Shown piece by piece: positions 46,324-57,793 of a DNA stretch of 64,000 nt. Origin of the DNA: Panagrolaimus kolymaensis (lineage: Eukaryota > Nematoda > Chromadorea > Rhabditida > Panagrolaimidae); the NCBI GenBank assembly GCA_028622995.1, contig JAJQJQ010000012.1, forward strand, positions 1,922,001 to 1,986,000, read 5' to 3'. The stretch's first letter is position 1; each line of letters opens with the position of its first letter. The position numbers and the translations under genes are program-made. Below the pieces are notes generated by a model. That model saw only the letters and a program-made list of their open reading frames with translations. It was not told where the DNA came from and ran no database searches.

Positions 46324-47822
46324 ATGACAACAACAACAGGAACAAGTACAACAAGAGATGGAACTACTGTATTGACGACAACAACAAGAACGACTACTGC
46401 AAAAACAACTGATCGATCATCATCAAGTGAATCTCGTAGAAAACCCGAATATGAAATTGGTACAATAATTGATGGAAAATGGAAAGTTTTATCTGAACTT
46501 GGACGAGGTGGTTGTGGAATTGTTTATTGTGTTGAAAGATGTGATGAACATGAAACTCAACATCCCAAAGCTGCTTTGAAAGCTGAATATGTTCTAAAAC
46601 ATTACTCTGAAACTTTAGCAGCTGAAGCAAACATTTTACGAAAATTACAATGGTCTCGTCATGTTTGTCAACTTTATGCTTCTGGTAGAATATCAAATGA
46701 TATCAATATTGTTTGCATGTCTCTTGCTGGTCCATCGTTATCATATCTTCGTCGACACTCACCTCAACAACGAATGACATATTCCACTGGACTTCGAATT
46801 GCTTTTCATTGTTTAAATGTTAGTTTTTTCTAAATGATATTTATGAAGATTATTATTTTATAGGCTATTGAAGATATTCATTGTATTGGTTTTTTGCACA
46901 GAGATGTTAAAGCTTCAAATTTTGCTGTTGGATATTATGCATCGGAAGTTCGAAATATTCGAATACTTGATTTTGGTTTTGTTCGAGCTTATGTATGATT
47001 TTACTTTTATGTTTCATTCGTTTCTATTTACGATGTTTTTTATACTCAACAAAAATTTCTTTTTCAGCTCAAATATGATTCATCCAAATCTTATGTGCAA
47101 CATCGACGTCCTCGATCTCGTGCTCCTTTTCTTGGTACTGATCGCTATTGCTCCTCAAATGTTCACAAACGTATTGAACAAGGACGACGTGATGATTGTT
47201 GGTCATGGCTTTTTATGCTCGTTGAATTATTATATGGTAAACTTCCATGGCGTGATGTATCCAGGAAAAAGATCTGTCAAGTGAAAGAAGATTCTTTAAC
47301 AACATTATTTCGTCATGGTCCAATTGAACTTTATTCAGTCATGGATCATCTTAAAGGATTGAAATATGAAAGTCGTCCAGATTATGATTATCTTCGTGGA
47401 ATTATTTCTAAAATATGTTTGGATCGTGATTATAACTTCGCTGATCCTTATGATTGGGAAAATGGTGGAGAATATTATGATGTTAGTTTCAATTCATTTT
47501 TTAACTTTGTAACAAACATATTTTTTAGGTATTCAAAAAAATCACCAATCCTTCTAATGCATCATCAAAGAAAGACGAAATGAAATCAACCAAAACTGCA
47601 CAAAGTTTTTCTCCAACATCAAAATCTCTAAATGTTGAACGATTTGAAACGACAAATGAAAGCTTTGCTGAAACTCTTGCTAAACAACCAAGTCCTCCTG
47701 TTGAAAAATTTGCTGATGCACTTCAAATCAATCCAAATCCAAAGAATCCATCAACTACTAAACCTCACATTGATGCTGATGATGTGTACGAAGATGCTAA
47801 CGATGATACTAAACGTAATTAA
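46324..47822 (+). CDS. CK1-superfamily protein kinase (TTBK-like)
   Basis: Exons are 46324-46818, 46864-46992, 47068-47481 and 47529-47822, giving 443 residues. A Thr-rich N-terminus precedes the kinase domain. Visible motifs are the glycine loop LGRGGCGIVY, the lysine in AALKAEY, the HRDVKASNFAVG catalytic loop, LDFGFVR (DFG), the activation segment FLGTDRYCSSNVHKRIEQGRRDD, and WSWLFMLVELLYGKLPW. The 'GT-RYCS--H-R-E-GR-DD-WS' block is characteristic of the tau-tubulin-kinase-like branch of CK1, greatly expanded in nematodes and often sperm-expressed. The catalytic residues are intact. The C-terminal 90 residues are disordered and Ser/Pro-rich. Confidence 0.92.
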
Positions 47823-50800
47823 ATATATGTATTTATGTTTTAATAGTATTTTGATATGTAATGTGATTTAAAAATAAATCTTTGTATTATTTTTTTGGTT
47901 TATGTGCGATCTTCAGTATTATAAAAAATTAAGTAAGAAATTAAACAACGGAAAGAGGTTTAGTTTATTCACCTGTTTTTATTATGCATCTTTTTGTTTT
48001 TCTTTCCTCACAAAATAAAAAAGTTTGCGTGAAATTACGGATGCAAACCAATGCTGTCAAAGTTTATTTGACTTATTTATTTTCCGTCAAATGCATGAAA
48101 GGGTAAAGACATAGCAGAAACTCCATTATAAAATCACAGTCAGTCAGTCATTTCCGTATTTAATTTAAATAAATTTTGGTCGCCTTTTTTTTTTAACCGT
48201 TTGCATAATTTTATTTACGTTGAGTCAAGTTGGATAACAGCCGAAAAAAAAAAGTAATATAAAAAGGTAATGAATGCTAGAAAATAAAATAAAAAATCTT
48301 TTTTGTGACTGTTTATAACGTCAAGATCGAATAATCTTTCTTCAAATGCTCCCATCATTTTATGAATGTGTCTGTCGACATTCTTATTTTGGCACGTAAA
48401 TTAACTATAAATTTTTTAATTTGTCTGTTGTAACGTTCGAAGACTTTTATTTGATATTTTTATAGAAAGGTCATCATCATATACCGTATGTCTAGCCGAG
48501 GAATTAAATAAAGCTTTAACACAAAAATCAAATTTTTATGACTTCTTATTAGGGAAGGATCGTTATAAAGTTTGTTTTAGTACTTCAATAAATTTAAATA
48601 TTCATAACCTCATGATTTTTTTCTTTTTCTTCCAACATCTTCAGAAGAATGGAAGACAACAACTTCCCGATTTGTTGATGCTTTCACATATATTTTTTTT
48701 AGCTTCGAGTGGTTCCTCTCAAGGTTTTATGTTTTCAACATAAAAAAAAGAAAGGAAAGAATTCCTTCAAGTGCATTGTCCGGTCCATATTTTTTTTTCT
48801 TTTTGGTGGTGGTGGTCGCTTCTTCCTTTTGTTAAGCTTTTTTTTTTATTCCATCATGCTTCATGCAAACTTTGTTAACACTTTTTTTTTACTTTTTTGC
48901 TTTCAAAAACAAACCTTTAACGAAGAAATAATAAACTTTTGGTTGCTTCAACAAACTCAACAAAAAAAGTAAAACAAAAAGATTTAGCTTTTTTTTGGTC
49001 AAAAATTATTTTTTTAGAAGCAACAAAAACTTGAATACTATGACTTTGGAGTTAATTGCTTTCATTTATGCAATTTCCATTATCTCCATTCTTTTTTTTT
49101 AAAATTGGCCAAGTTACTTCATTTTTTTAATCTTCTTCTTCTTTTTGACCACTTTATTTTATTTATATTTTTTTTTTCATCAGAAAGAAGAAGAAAAAGA
49201 AAAACGTATAAATATTATTTTCCTAAATGAAGTAGCGTAATAATAATCCGGTTCCGTGGAAACTTATTTTTTCTTGCGCACAAGATTTTTTTCTTTGTTT
49301 TGGGTGAAGCTGCTTTTTCTTTCTGTTCTGTAATTTTTTGGAAGCGGGCGTCGTTGTTAATGCCTTCAGGGAGGAACATTTTTTTCCGATCTAAGCATAT
49401 ATGATATTAGCTGCATCAGCAGATTATCTCTTACTTTTTTTTCTTCTTGTTTGATTCGAATACACGATCTAAAGCAAAAGAGCTTATCTTGGATCGCATC
49501 GTTTTCATGATCATACCACCCTCGTTTAAGCCTCGTTTTTTTTTTCTTTCAACAAAGATTTAATTCCATGATAAATGTTTTTTTTTTTGAAGACAAACTC
49601 TTGTAACTGATAAAGAGCAAACAAGTTTTTGAAGAGGATGAAATGAGGAGTTTTTTCTCCACTTGTAGCTGCTTACAAAAAAGTGTGTTTTATTTTTTAA
49701 TTCTGGTTTGAATGAAAATTTTATTGTTTTTTTAAGAGCTAATTTTAACTGCTTCTCTTTTAAATTTTAATTATGTTTAGGGAGATAGAAAGAGAGGGAT
49801 TAAGTTTTTAATTGAAAAAAAAAGCGTTGGATGATAATTATCTTAATTTTTTGTTTAGCTTTAAACCTAAAATCAGTGTTGAGAAAATTTACTTGCAAAA
49901 TTATGCCTATAACTCTCAAGGTTTCTATGATAGCTGCTATTTTCAACTATCAGCTGATGATGATAAAAAAGTTGATGCATTTTTAGTTTATTATTTCCGT
50001 TCACAAAACCCCTTCTTTTCTTTTTTTTTCTCGGCTGTTTACTTCCATTTAAGCTTTCCGCGTCGTCAAATATTTAATTTTGGACTTCCTTAGGTTTACT
50101 TTTTTTCTTCTTCTCGTTATGCATAAATAAGGTAAACCCTCTCTTTTTTTGCCGGCTCATATATAGATCTTATGACTCGGAGAGAATTTCACTGCTAAAA
50201 CCCCATCAGTTTTATTTATTATTTTTCCTCAATACGGTTTTCTTTAAGTCAATCAAAATAATAAAAAAATTTGTTTTGCGCAAAAACTTCGATGACGTTT
50301 TCTCTTTTTTTACAAAATCAAAAAATTGGCCAAAGTATTATTGAAAGGAAAAAGCTCAAATTGCTGTTGTTGTTGCTCCTTCGCCGCTCCGCGTTCAATC
50401 TCCTTCTCGCTTTTCTCACTTTTCACTTACTTCACACTTTTTTTTCTTCGAGGCTTTGCTTTTCATTTTTTTACAAAGTCTTTTAATTTAAAATTCTTTT
50501 TTACTTCGTCGTTTTTTTCTTCATCGTTGTCAATCGCACTTGTTTGAAAGCAACAACAAAAAAAATTCAGAGAGCGAGGAAACTGATCGGACAACCAACC
50601 AACAACAAATACATATTTTCAAATTATTTTTTTAGTTTATAAAAAATGTATGTATGGTGTTTTTTTGGGGGATGAATCGTGAATATATGTGTTGCCTTCA
50701 AATTTAATATTTTATCATCTTTTGGATACTCTATTTTTTTTAATTATTACCCAAGAATTTATCCCATTTCGATGATGCATTCATTCACTCAAATTGCATT

Positions 50801-53800
50801 TTTATTAAATTTTATCATTGATTTTTCTTAGTAAAATTATCTTCTTCTTTTTTCTCTTTTTTCCATGCCTTTTTTTTCCAATAATATTCCCGTATTTCAA
50901 AGATGCAATCTGAAGCGTCATCTCCATTCTTTCTTCTTCCTTTTCGCCCTAGTTTTCCAATTAATTTTAATTTTATAATTTTTTATTCTTGCTTTCCATT
51001 TTTTCATAGAATCTCGAGTTTTACTTTCGATTTTTAAAGTTAGTTTTGAATTAACTGTTGCAAATTCCATTGTAAAGAAGAAACTGTTTATTTCGGGTTT
51101 GCTTTCACAGTGGGAAACAGTAAAAGTTTTTTTTTAAAATCTAGTTTTTTGCATAAAATTTTTTTAAGAAATAATAAAAAAGGGCAATTGATCCCATTTC
51201 TCTCATTCCTAAATTTTTTTGAGGCAGCATTTAAGTTTCATTTTTTTCTTTTTTGAAATTTGAGTAAAAACAGTTGACATTAACCTTACAGCTGCTTTTC
51301 GGTATTTTTACTTACTTCGTAAAAATTATTATTATTGCTAAATCGATTAATATTTTAATGATTTTTGGCTTGCTTCATTTTATATTGGAAGTCAGAAACG
51401 ATAGCTTCTGTCTTAGAATGAATTTAGTAAAATTTTGTTCAAGGCTATTCTTATAGTAATTTTGATTTATTCACTTCCAAATAACCTTCACAAAACACTA
51501 CCAAATTGTTACTATTTTTGGCTTAAATTTTACGTCAATCCATAAACAATCCCATACATTTATGATATTTCTGTCCCAAAAAAGGTTAAAACATCAAAGG
51601 TGATTGAGTGATTCACATTGGTTTACTGGATTCCAGGATTTATCTAAATCACATTTACACAGTTTTATCCATCATTCCACCATTAAAAATATTGCATTTT
51701 TTAATGGATTGTTTTTCATAAATATCATTTTTCAACAAAAAGGGACAAAACAAGTTCATCGTGAATTTTTTTATTGTGTTTTTGAGTGAAACGTTTTCTT
51801 TTCTTTTTTCTTTTTTCACGTTTTCCACTTTCTTTTGACCGTTCACCACCATTATTCTCTCATCAACAAAAATAAAAACTTAACTCTTCTTAAATTTCCA
51901 GTTTTTTCTTTTTAAAATTTAAATAAAACTTATTTTCCTCCTTCTTTTTTTTCTAAACCATCTTTGAAAAAAAAATACATACAACCTTTTTTGTTACTTT
52001 TTTTCTTCTCTTTTTAAATCCTCAAAAAAAATTATCCTTAAATCCTTAAAAACATCATTTATCTCAGATTTTTTTCTCTCTCTTTTTTCCATTCATATTT
52101 CATTTTTCTAGTTTAATGGTTGTCAGTCAAAAAAAAAGAAAAGAAACAACAACGTGATGGTCAAAAACGATCGGTTATGAATGACAGCGACGGCGATGGC
52201 AGAGCAGAGGCAGCGGCGAAAATAAAAGGATAGTGCGCAAGTCTGTCTCACCGCTGGCAGCCGACATTGTCTGACCTAGTTGTTGTTGTTTTTATTGGTT
52301 GATGGTGATAGTTGGTTGTGTTTCCTCCTCTCTAATTCCCTTGAGGCGCTGCTCGCTCATTTCGAGGTCGTGATCTACGTTAAATAAAATATTTCTTGCA
52401 TGCTTATTTGCATCCTTATTCACTTGAAAATAATGTTTTTTCTTTTATTATTTTTTTATTTTCGGTTTTTAACCTTTTTTAAGAAAAAGGAGGGTCGTGT
52501 TTAATTGTTTTTGGATAATAAAAATATAATAGGGAAGGAAAGAACTTGACCATCATGGAATAAAGGTGTGTTGAATCCAAAAGTTATCTTTTCTTTTTCT
52601 TGTTGTTGATTCCACCTTTAATCCAACTATCGAATTCTTTTTATTTAACCATGTTTCTAATATTTTACTTTGCAAAATCTTTGCACATTGATCGTTTTCC
52701 CTGCTTTTTTGCTAAATTTTATTATTTCTTTACAACAAAAGCTTTTTATTAAATTAAAATGTGATGCTTTTTTTTATTATCATCGAACACCACTTTTAAA
52801 AATCCATTTTTTATTGTTCCTATTTCTTTATTTTTGGTCATTTCTTTTTTTTGTTGTTGACTTTTCACGTTTTTTAAATCCAAAATCCACTTAACTTTTT
52901 GTTAACCAACTTTTTGAGTAGTTATTATCCTCGATGATTTTTCGAAAGTGACACCTATCTTTCGTGTATAATCCTTCTTTATCCTCTCTCGATTATTAAA
53001 TAATCTTCCGCCTCATGAAATAAAAAAGGAAAAGAGGATCATGACCTTGATTTACCTTTTGGATTCAATACAACCAAAAAAGAAGAGGAGCAATGCGCGA
53101 AAAATAAAAATGACCAAATCCTCTTTTATTCGAATACAAGAAACTCATCATCGTTGCAAATAAAAAACCAAAGAAGAGATCCCATTTATTCGTGTTTTTT
53201 TTATTTTGACAATAAACATGTTTTTTTTTGTCTTTCGAAAAAAGTCATTGTTTGATTAACCTATTTTTATATGTATGGATGCCCTGGGAGTTTTATTTTA
53301 TGTTCCATTTTATTTTTTCTCAGATGCAATTGGCATTAATTTTCTTAAAATATAAATTTTTTAAATATTAGAAAAAATATGCATTTTATAAAATTAAATT
53401 TTCTGTGGTACCTGTTTGTTTTTGATTCATATTGGCATTTTTTCCAACTTTTATAAAGCCATCCGAAATATTCGAAATGTCCTTTAAAAAATCCCAGCAT
53501 AATCCTTTGAATATATCTCCGCCATCAAACTTTTTCGGATCAACCAAATAAATATTGTTTCCATAGAAACCTCACATACCAGAACAGAACGTAAAATAAA
53601 TTGCAAAAAGAATAACAAAATAGTCTTTGATTTTTATTTTTTATAAACAAAATAAAAAAAATCACAGTTTGACATCTTTTCAACAAGCGATTATCCTTGC
53701 TTTTTCGTTTACACGTTTTCAAAGGATTAACTTTCATCTTACTTTTTTCTTCTTCTTTATAGTCGTACACCACACTCACTCTAAAGTACCTATAAATGTT

Positions 53801-54113
53801 TACCATCTTCTTCTTCATCATTTTTTCCGTGAAAGTTAACAGTTTTTTTTCGACAAGTTTTATTCCTTCCTTCATTTTTCTTCTTTGTTTGATTTACTTC
53901 AAAGCAAAGTAAATCCAACAAAAAATATTTTTTTCTGTGTCTGATTTATAGTTAACTTTTTATTTTCTGGATCAAATATCCATGTTTTTTTATACATAAT
54001 GTGAAAATTTACTTTTTTTTTGTTGACATAAAAAACTCGTGTTTTTTTTTTAACTTTAATTTTTATTTTAATAAAAAAGAGTTGTTGATTTTTTTAGTTG
54101 TTAAAGTTGAATT
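47823..54113. other. 6.3-kb gene-free T-rich region
   Basis: No frame with family features or paired splice sites was found. Long pyrimidine runs dominate the + strand. Small exceptions are a CAGTCAGTCAGTCA run near 48138 and a GC-richer patch near 52180-52290 (GGCGATGGCAGAGCAGAGGC), which might be a promoter. An exon of a gene with very large introns could be missed here. Confidence 0.5.
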
Positions 54114-54523
54114 ATGAAATCCCCAGGTCGATGGTTTCATTTAATTTTTACTATTTTAATTTTATGCAATATTTTTGAATTTATTTTTTCTATGAGACTT
54201 CCCGATCCACCAGTATTTGATAAAGTTGCACATTATCCAAGTGTGTGTTATTTGCCACCAGGTTTGTAACTTTTTTTAAATGGGACTATAGATAAATAAA
54301 AATTAATGATTTTTTTCCTCCAGATTCTGGAATGTGCCCTTCTTCGGATACTCTCCAACAATCAGATGATGATACAGCTCAATCAAATGAGAGGTTGGAT
54401 GTTCGATATTATTTTGATATAACCACAACCGAATGTTATCCATTTGGAGTTCAAAATTGTGGTGGAAATGAAAATAGATTTAAAACTTTAAATGATTGCC
54501 AAGAAACCTGCAGGATGAAATAA
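54114..54523 (+). CDS. secreted single Kunitz (BPTI) domain protein
   Basis: Exons are 54114-54261 and 54324-54523, giving 115 residues. The signal sequence (FHLIFTILILCNIFEFIFS) is followed by one Kunitz domain with all six cysteines: VCYLPPDSGMC, RYYFDITTTEC, QNCGGNENRF and DCQETC. The loop after the second cysteine is unusual. The residue at the P1 position is Pro, and about a dozen extra polar residues (SSDTLQQSDDDTAQSNER region) precede the RYYFD strand. Protease inhibition of the trypsin type is therefore unlikely. TTTTTTTAG before the start may be a trans-splice acceptor. Confidence 0.88.
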
Positions 54524-55864
54524 CTCATTTAAAACATAGCAAATATATTTTTCTATAGTTTTTTCTTTCTTTCTTACTCTTATTTTTGCATTCCTTCTAA
54601 CGGGTTTTAACTTCCTTGATTATGTCTTTTATTGCTTTATTTTTTTTTAAATTTGGTTTTCAAATTTTTTTAATATGGTGCTTTTAACCTTTTTTTCTTT
54701 CTGTGTTATTGATAAGCCAATGAAATGAATAAATGTATTTTTAAAACAAAAAATAAGCATCTTCACTCCTTTAATATCCATTATTAATAGTTTAAATTAA
54801 TTGTTTACAGTCTTTTAAGTTTTTTTGATTGATTCAATTCAATGATAACACAAAACTTGTGATACCTCTTGATTCTTATTTGCATTTTCATTTTGAATAT
54901 TAAAAGGGATTTTTTATTATTTGCTCGATTTATGAGCACCTTTTTGTTCATATTTTTTGGATGAATGTTTGATAGTTTTCACCTTTATACAGTATGAAAC
55001 TTGTACCATAAAGCTCGTATTAAAAATAAATATATTACTATTTATCCTTTTAACTGGTGGATGCTTGAATGCATTGTTCTTTCGCGATCTCTCATTTTAT
55101 AAAAACAAAATACTCTTAATTCAGCAAATACAAACTCCCTAAAAAATTACAATAGCATACCCATATTCAAGAGATTATAATAGCGACGAAATAAACAAAC
55201 GGGTGGCGTTTTTGTGTTATTTACTCTTGTTGGAACTGTGCAAAAGTTATGGCGGACGTTGGTAAAGATTTAGTTAAGCCTACCATGTCCTTGATGGTTG
55301 AGTTCTTCCGAGGTTCACTTTGTAACAAATGTTTATGCCAACATTTTAAAGAAAGCACAAACTTTATTAATACCATTATTATAACATCAACAGTTTAGAA
55401 ATATTTAAACGTTCATACAAAGGCTGGAAATAACAAAAGCGGTTGGAAATTGTTTGGATTGGATTTGTGAAACGTCATATCAACCGGTAAAAGAAGAGTC
55501 TTTCTTATCTTTCTTTTTCGCCACAACGATGAAATGGTATGCAAGTTTATCGCTTTAATCTTATCATATCTAACATCGAATTCACAAGTCTTCTTCCTTT
55601 AGTTTTCTGTTATAAAAGCAATCCAATCATCAAGCTCAAGTAATCTTAATCATTTGCAAACCTTATCGATTATAAATACGATCATAATAACTAATGATCC
55701 TAACAACCTCTCAAAAACAAGAGTTTTTGCAAAGATGAATGCTAATAGAGACACAAGAAACACATTATATAATAATTTTATAAAGACAACAAAACAAATT
55801 AAAACTAAAACGAATTTTTAAATAATAATGTTTTTTTGGCCGCTTTAGTTGTTGAACTTGATGT
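54524..55864. other. spacer between Kunitz gene and PABP fragment
   Basis: No gene supported. A 49-codon ATG frame at 55249-55398 has fair composition but no recognised relatives and no splice partners. Confidence 0.45.
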
Positions 55865-56320
55865 TTAGGCACGTTGAGGTTCTTTTTGAGAGTTGCGAAG
55901 GACGGTTACAACTTCAGCTACTTTGCTCTTGAGGATATCTTCATTTTCGAGGATCATTAACAATTCAGAATTATCCATTTGAGGCATCATCCCAGTGATC
56001 TTTGCGACGTCTTCATTTGCAGCGATACGAGTGATGAGCGGGAAAAGACGTTCACCAATCATCTGCTTTTGTTCACCTTCAGAAGCTTGGGCTAACAAAT
56101 GAGTACTGATGGGTTCTTGTCTACCAGCAGGTTGACGAACAGATTGAGGAGGCTGTTGACATCATTTGTTGTGGAGTCGCAGGATTGTATTGTTGATAGT
56201 ACTGAGGTTGACCAGCCCTTGACTAAAAACGAGGATGAAAAGAATACGAAATAAAAAAAGAAGAAAGAAATTTACAGTAAAGTTAGGACGAACACCAGAT
56301 TGAGCTTGTGAAATTTCTGA
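55865..56320 (-). pseudogene. poly(A)-binding protein C-terminal (MLLE) fragment, frameshifted
   Basis: The minus strand encodes the end of cytoplasmic poly(A)-binding protein: a Gln/Pro linker, then LAQASEGEQKQMIGERLFPL and KITGMM, DNSELLMILE, and the stop after QKEPQRA. Upstream, an exon piece (QAQSGVRPNF) and a 50-bp intron with GT/AG ends (about 56278-56223) are retained, so the copy came from genomic DNA, not mRNA. Between QQM-M and QQPPQSVRQP the frame shifts by one base at about 56160. No RNA-recognition motifs are present. The MLLE signature itself reads MMPQ. It is best seen as a truncated duplicate of a pab gene elsewhere. Transcription is unknown. Confidence 0.78.
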
Positions 56321-57793
56321 TTATTTCACAAAAAAGCAGAAACCAATCATGTTTCTGCAAAACAAAACTTTGAAGAATGCAATCATGATTTTTTCTCTTT
56401 GAACTCTTTTCACTCGCGGCTTGTATTTCTCGCTTCCATGTTTGGGTACTGTATTAACTTGACTGAAACGAGGGAATTATTTGAATTTACAGATTTTCTT
56501 TATTCAAAAATTGGAAGAAATGAATTTCATTTTTTAATAATACAATTTCGTGAAACCTGCTTTAGTTGGCGATGCTTTGATGCAAGCAAACTTTTTTTTT
56601 CCAGCAAAATTTTTAAGACATTGTTTTAGGATACCGAAATAATATTTTTTTACTATAGCCACATTATTGATCATACAATTAAAATATGATTTTTTATTTA
56701 TAAAACTGTATCAAATATTAATTTTGATATGAAGAAACCTCCATTCTCTAATACATATTTTTAAAATGTTGCTTTTGTTCAAAAAACACATTTTTCTTGC
56801 GTGTTTAAAATTTTTTTTGTTTTTTTGTTCTTCTTCCAAACTTTACAAGCATAGTTTTTATTTTATTTTAACAGATGACGATGGATATAATAATTAATTG
56901 ATTTTCTTATTTATGCATTTATTTACTAAAAAGGAAAAGAAATGGGAAATGATCCTGCTTCAAAAAAATGATAAAAGATTATAATTTTTTTCTTTCTTTC
57001 TTTTATGAGTACAAAATCTAACAACTTTCTTGTGGTATTGCTTATTTGTTTCAAACTTACTTTTGGAGGTGGAGTTTCATTGATTGCAAAAAAAAATTAA
57101 TGAAGTTTAAATTATTTTATTTGGTTAGAAGAAAAATAAATGAGTAAACAAAGCACATATTTTATTTCCCCAACAATTTTTAATGGCAAAAAATTCTTTC
57201 ATCGAAATTTGATTGTTTAATTTTCAAGGCTTTTTGAAACAATATTTAAACTTTTTTGTCTAAACTCTGCATTTACGGTGAAAGCAAATTGTGTTTGTTA
57301 TGTATGATTTTATACCATTTATATGTCGTCGTTCCCGACAGTTATATTCCAAATCAGCTGCTTCTTTAAAATTACAAGTTTATTTAATTTTTCGATAAAA
57401 AAATTATAACAATTACAGAAAGTAAAAAACTCGGGGTAAATAAAAAAGAAGAATGAAAAATTAAATTTTCAAGTTTACAACAAAATTTATAAAATTTACG
57501 ATCGTTAATTATATTTTTTTATAATAACGTGAAAGAAATAACTTTTTTGTTATTTGAGAAGTGAAATTGATAATAATGCGCCAAAATAATCCCTGAGTTA
57601 AGGAAGTAAAAGGCTTTTTTTGGAAGAGAAATAAATTAAAAAGACTAGGAAGCTCTGTAAGAAAAAAAGTAATAATAAATAATTTTTTTTGGGCATAGTA
57701 AAGTTTGGTTTAATAAAAAAAATCGTTGAAAGCTCATTTTGTAAGTAGTAAAAAAAATAAGAAAAAAGAAATTTGAATAATAAATTAACTTCG
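56321..57793. other. AT-rich spacer
   Basis: No gene or RNA recognised. The right-hand end is the 3' flank of the BRICHOS-like gene. Confidence 0.5.

Noticed and set aside
47823..54113. Several 60-110 codon frames rich in Phe, Ser and Lys
   Set aside because: All come from T-rich sequence, lack start contexts and splice partners, and have no domain features.
55249..55398. 49-codon ATG frame starting MADVGKDLVKPTMSLM
   Set aside because: Composition is reasonable, but I recognise no family, splice partner or RNA structure.
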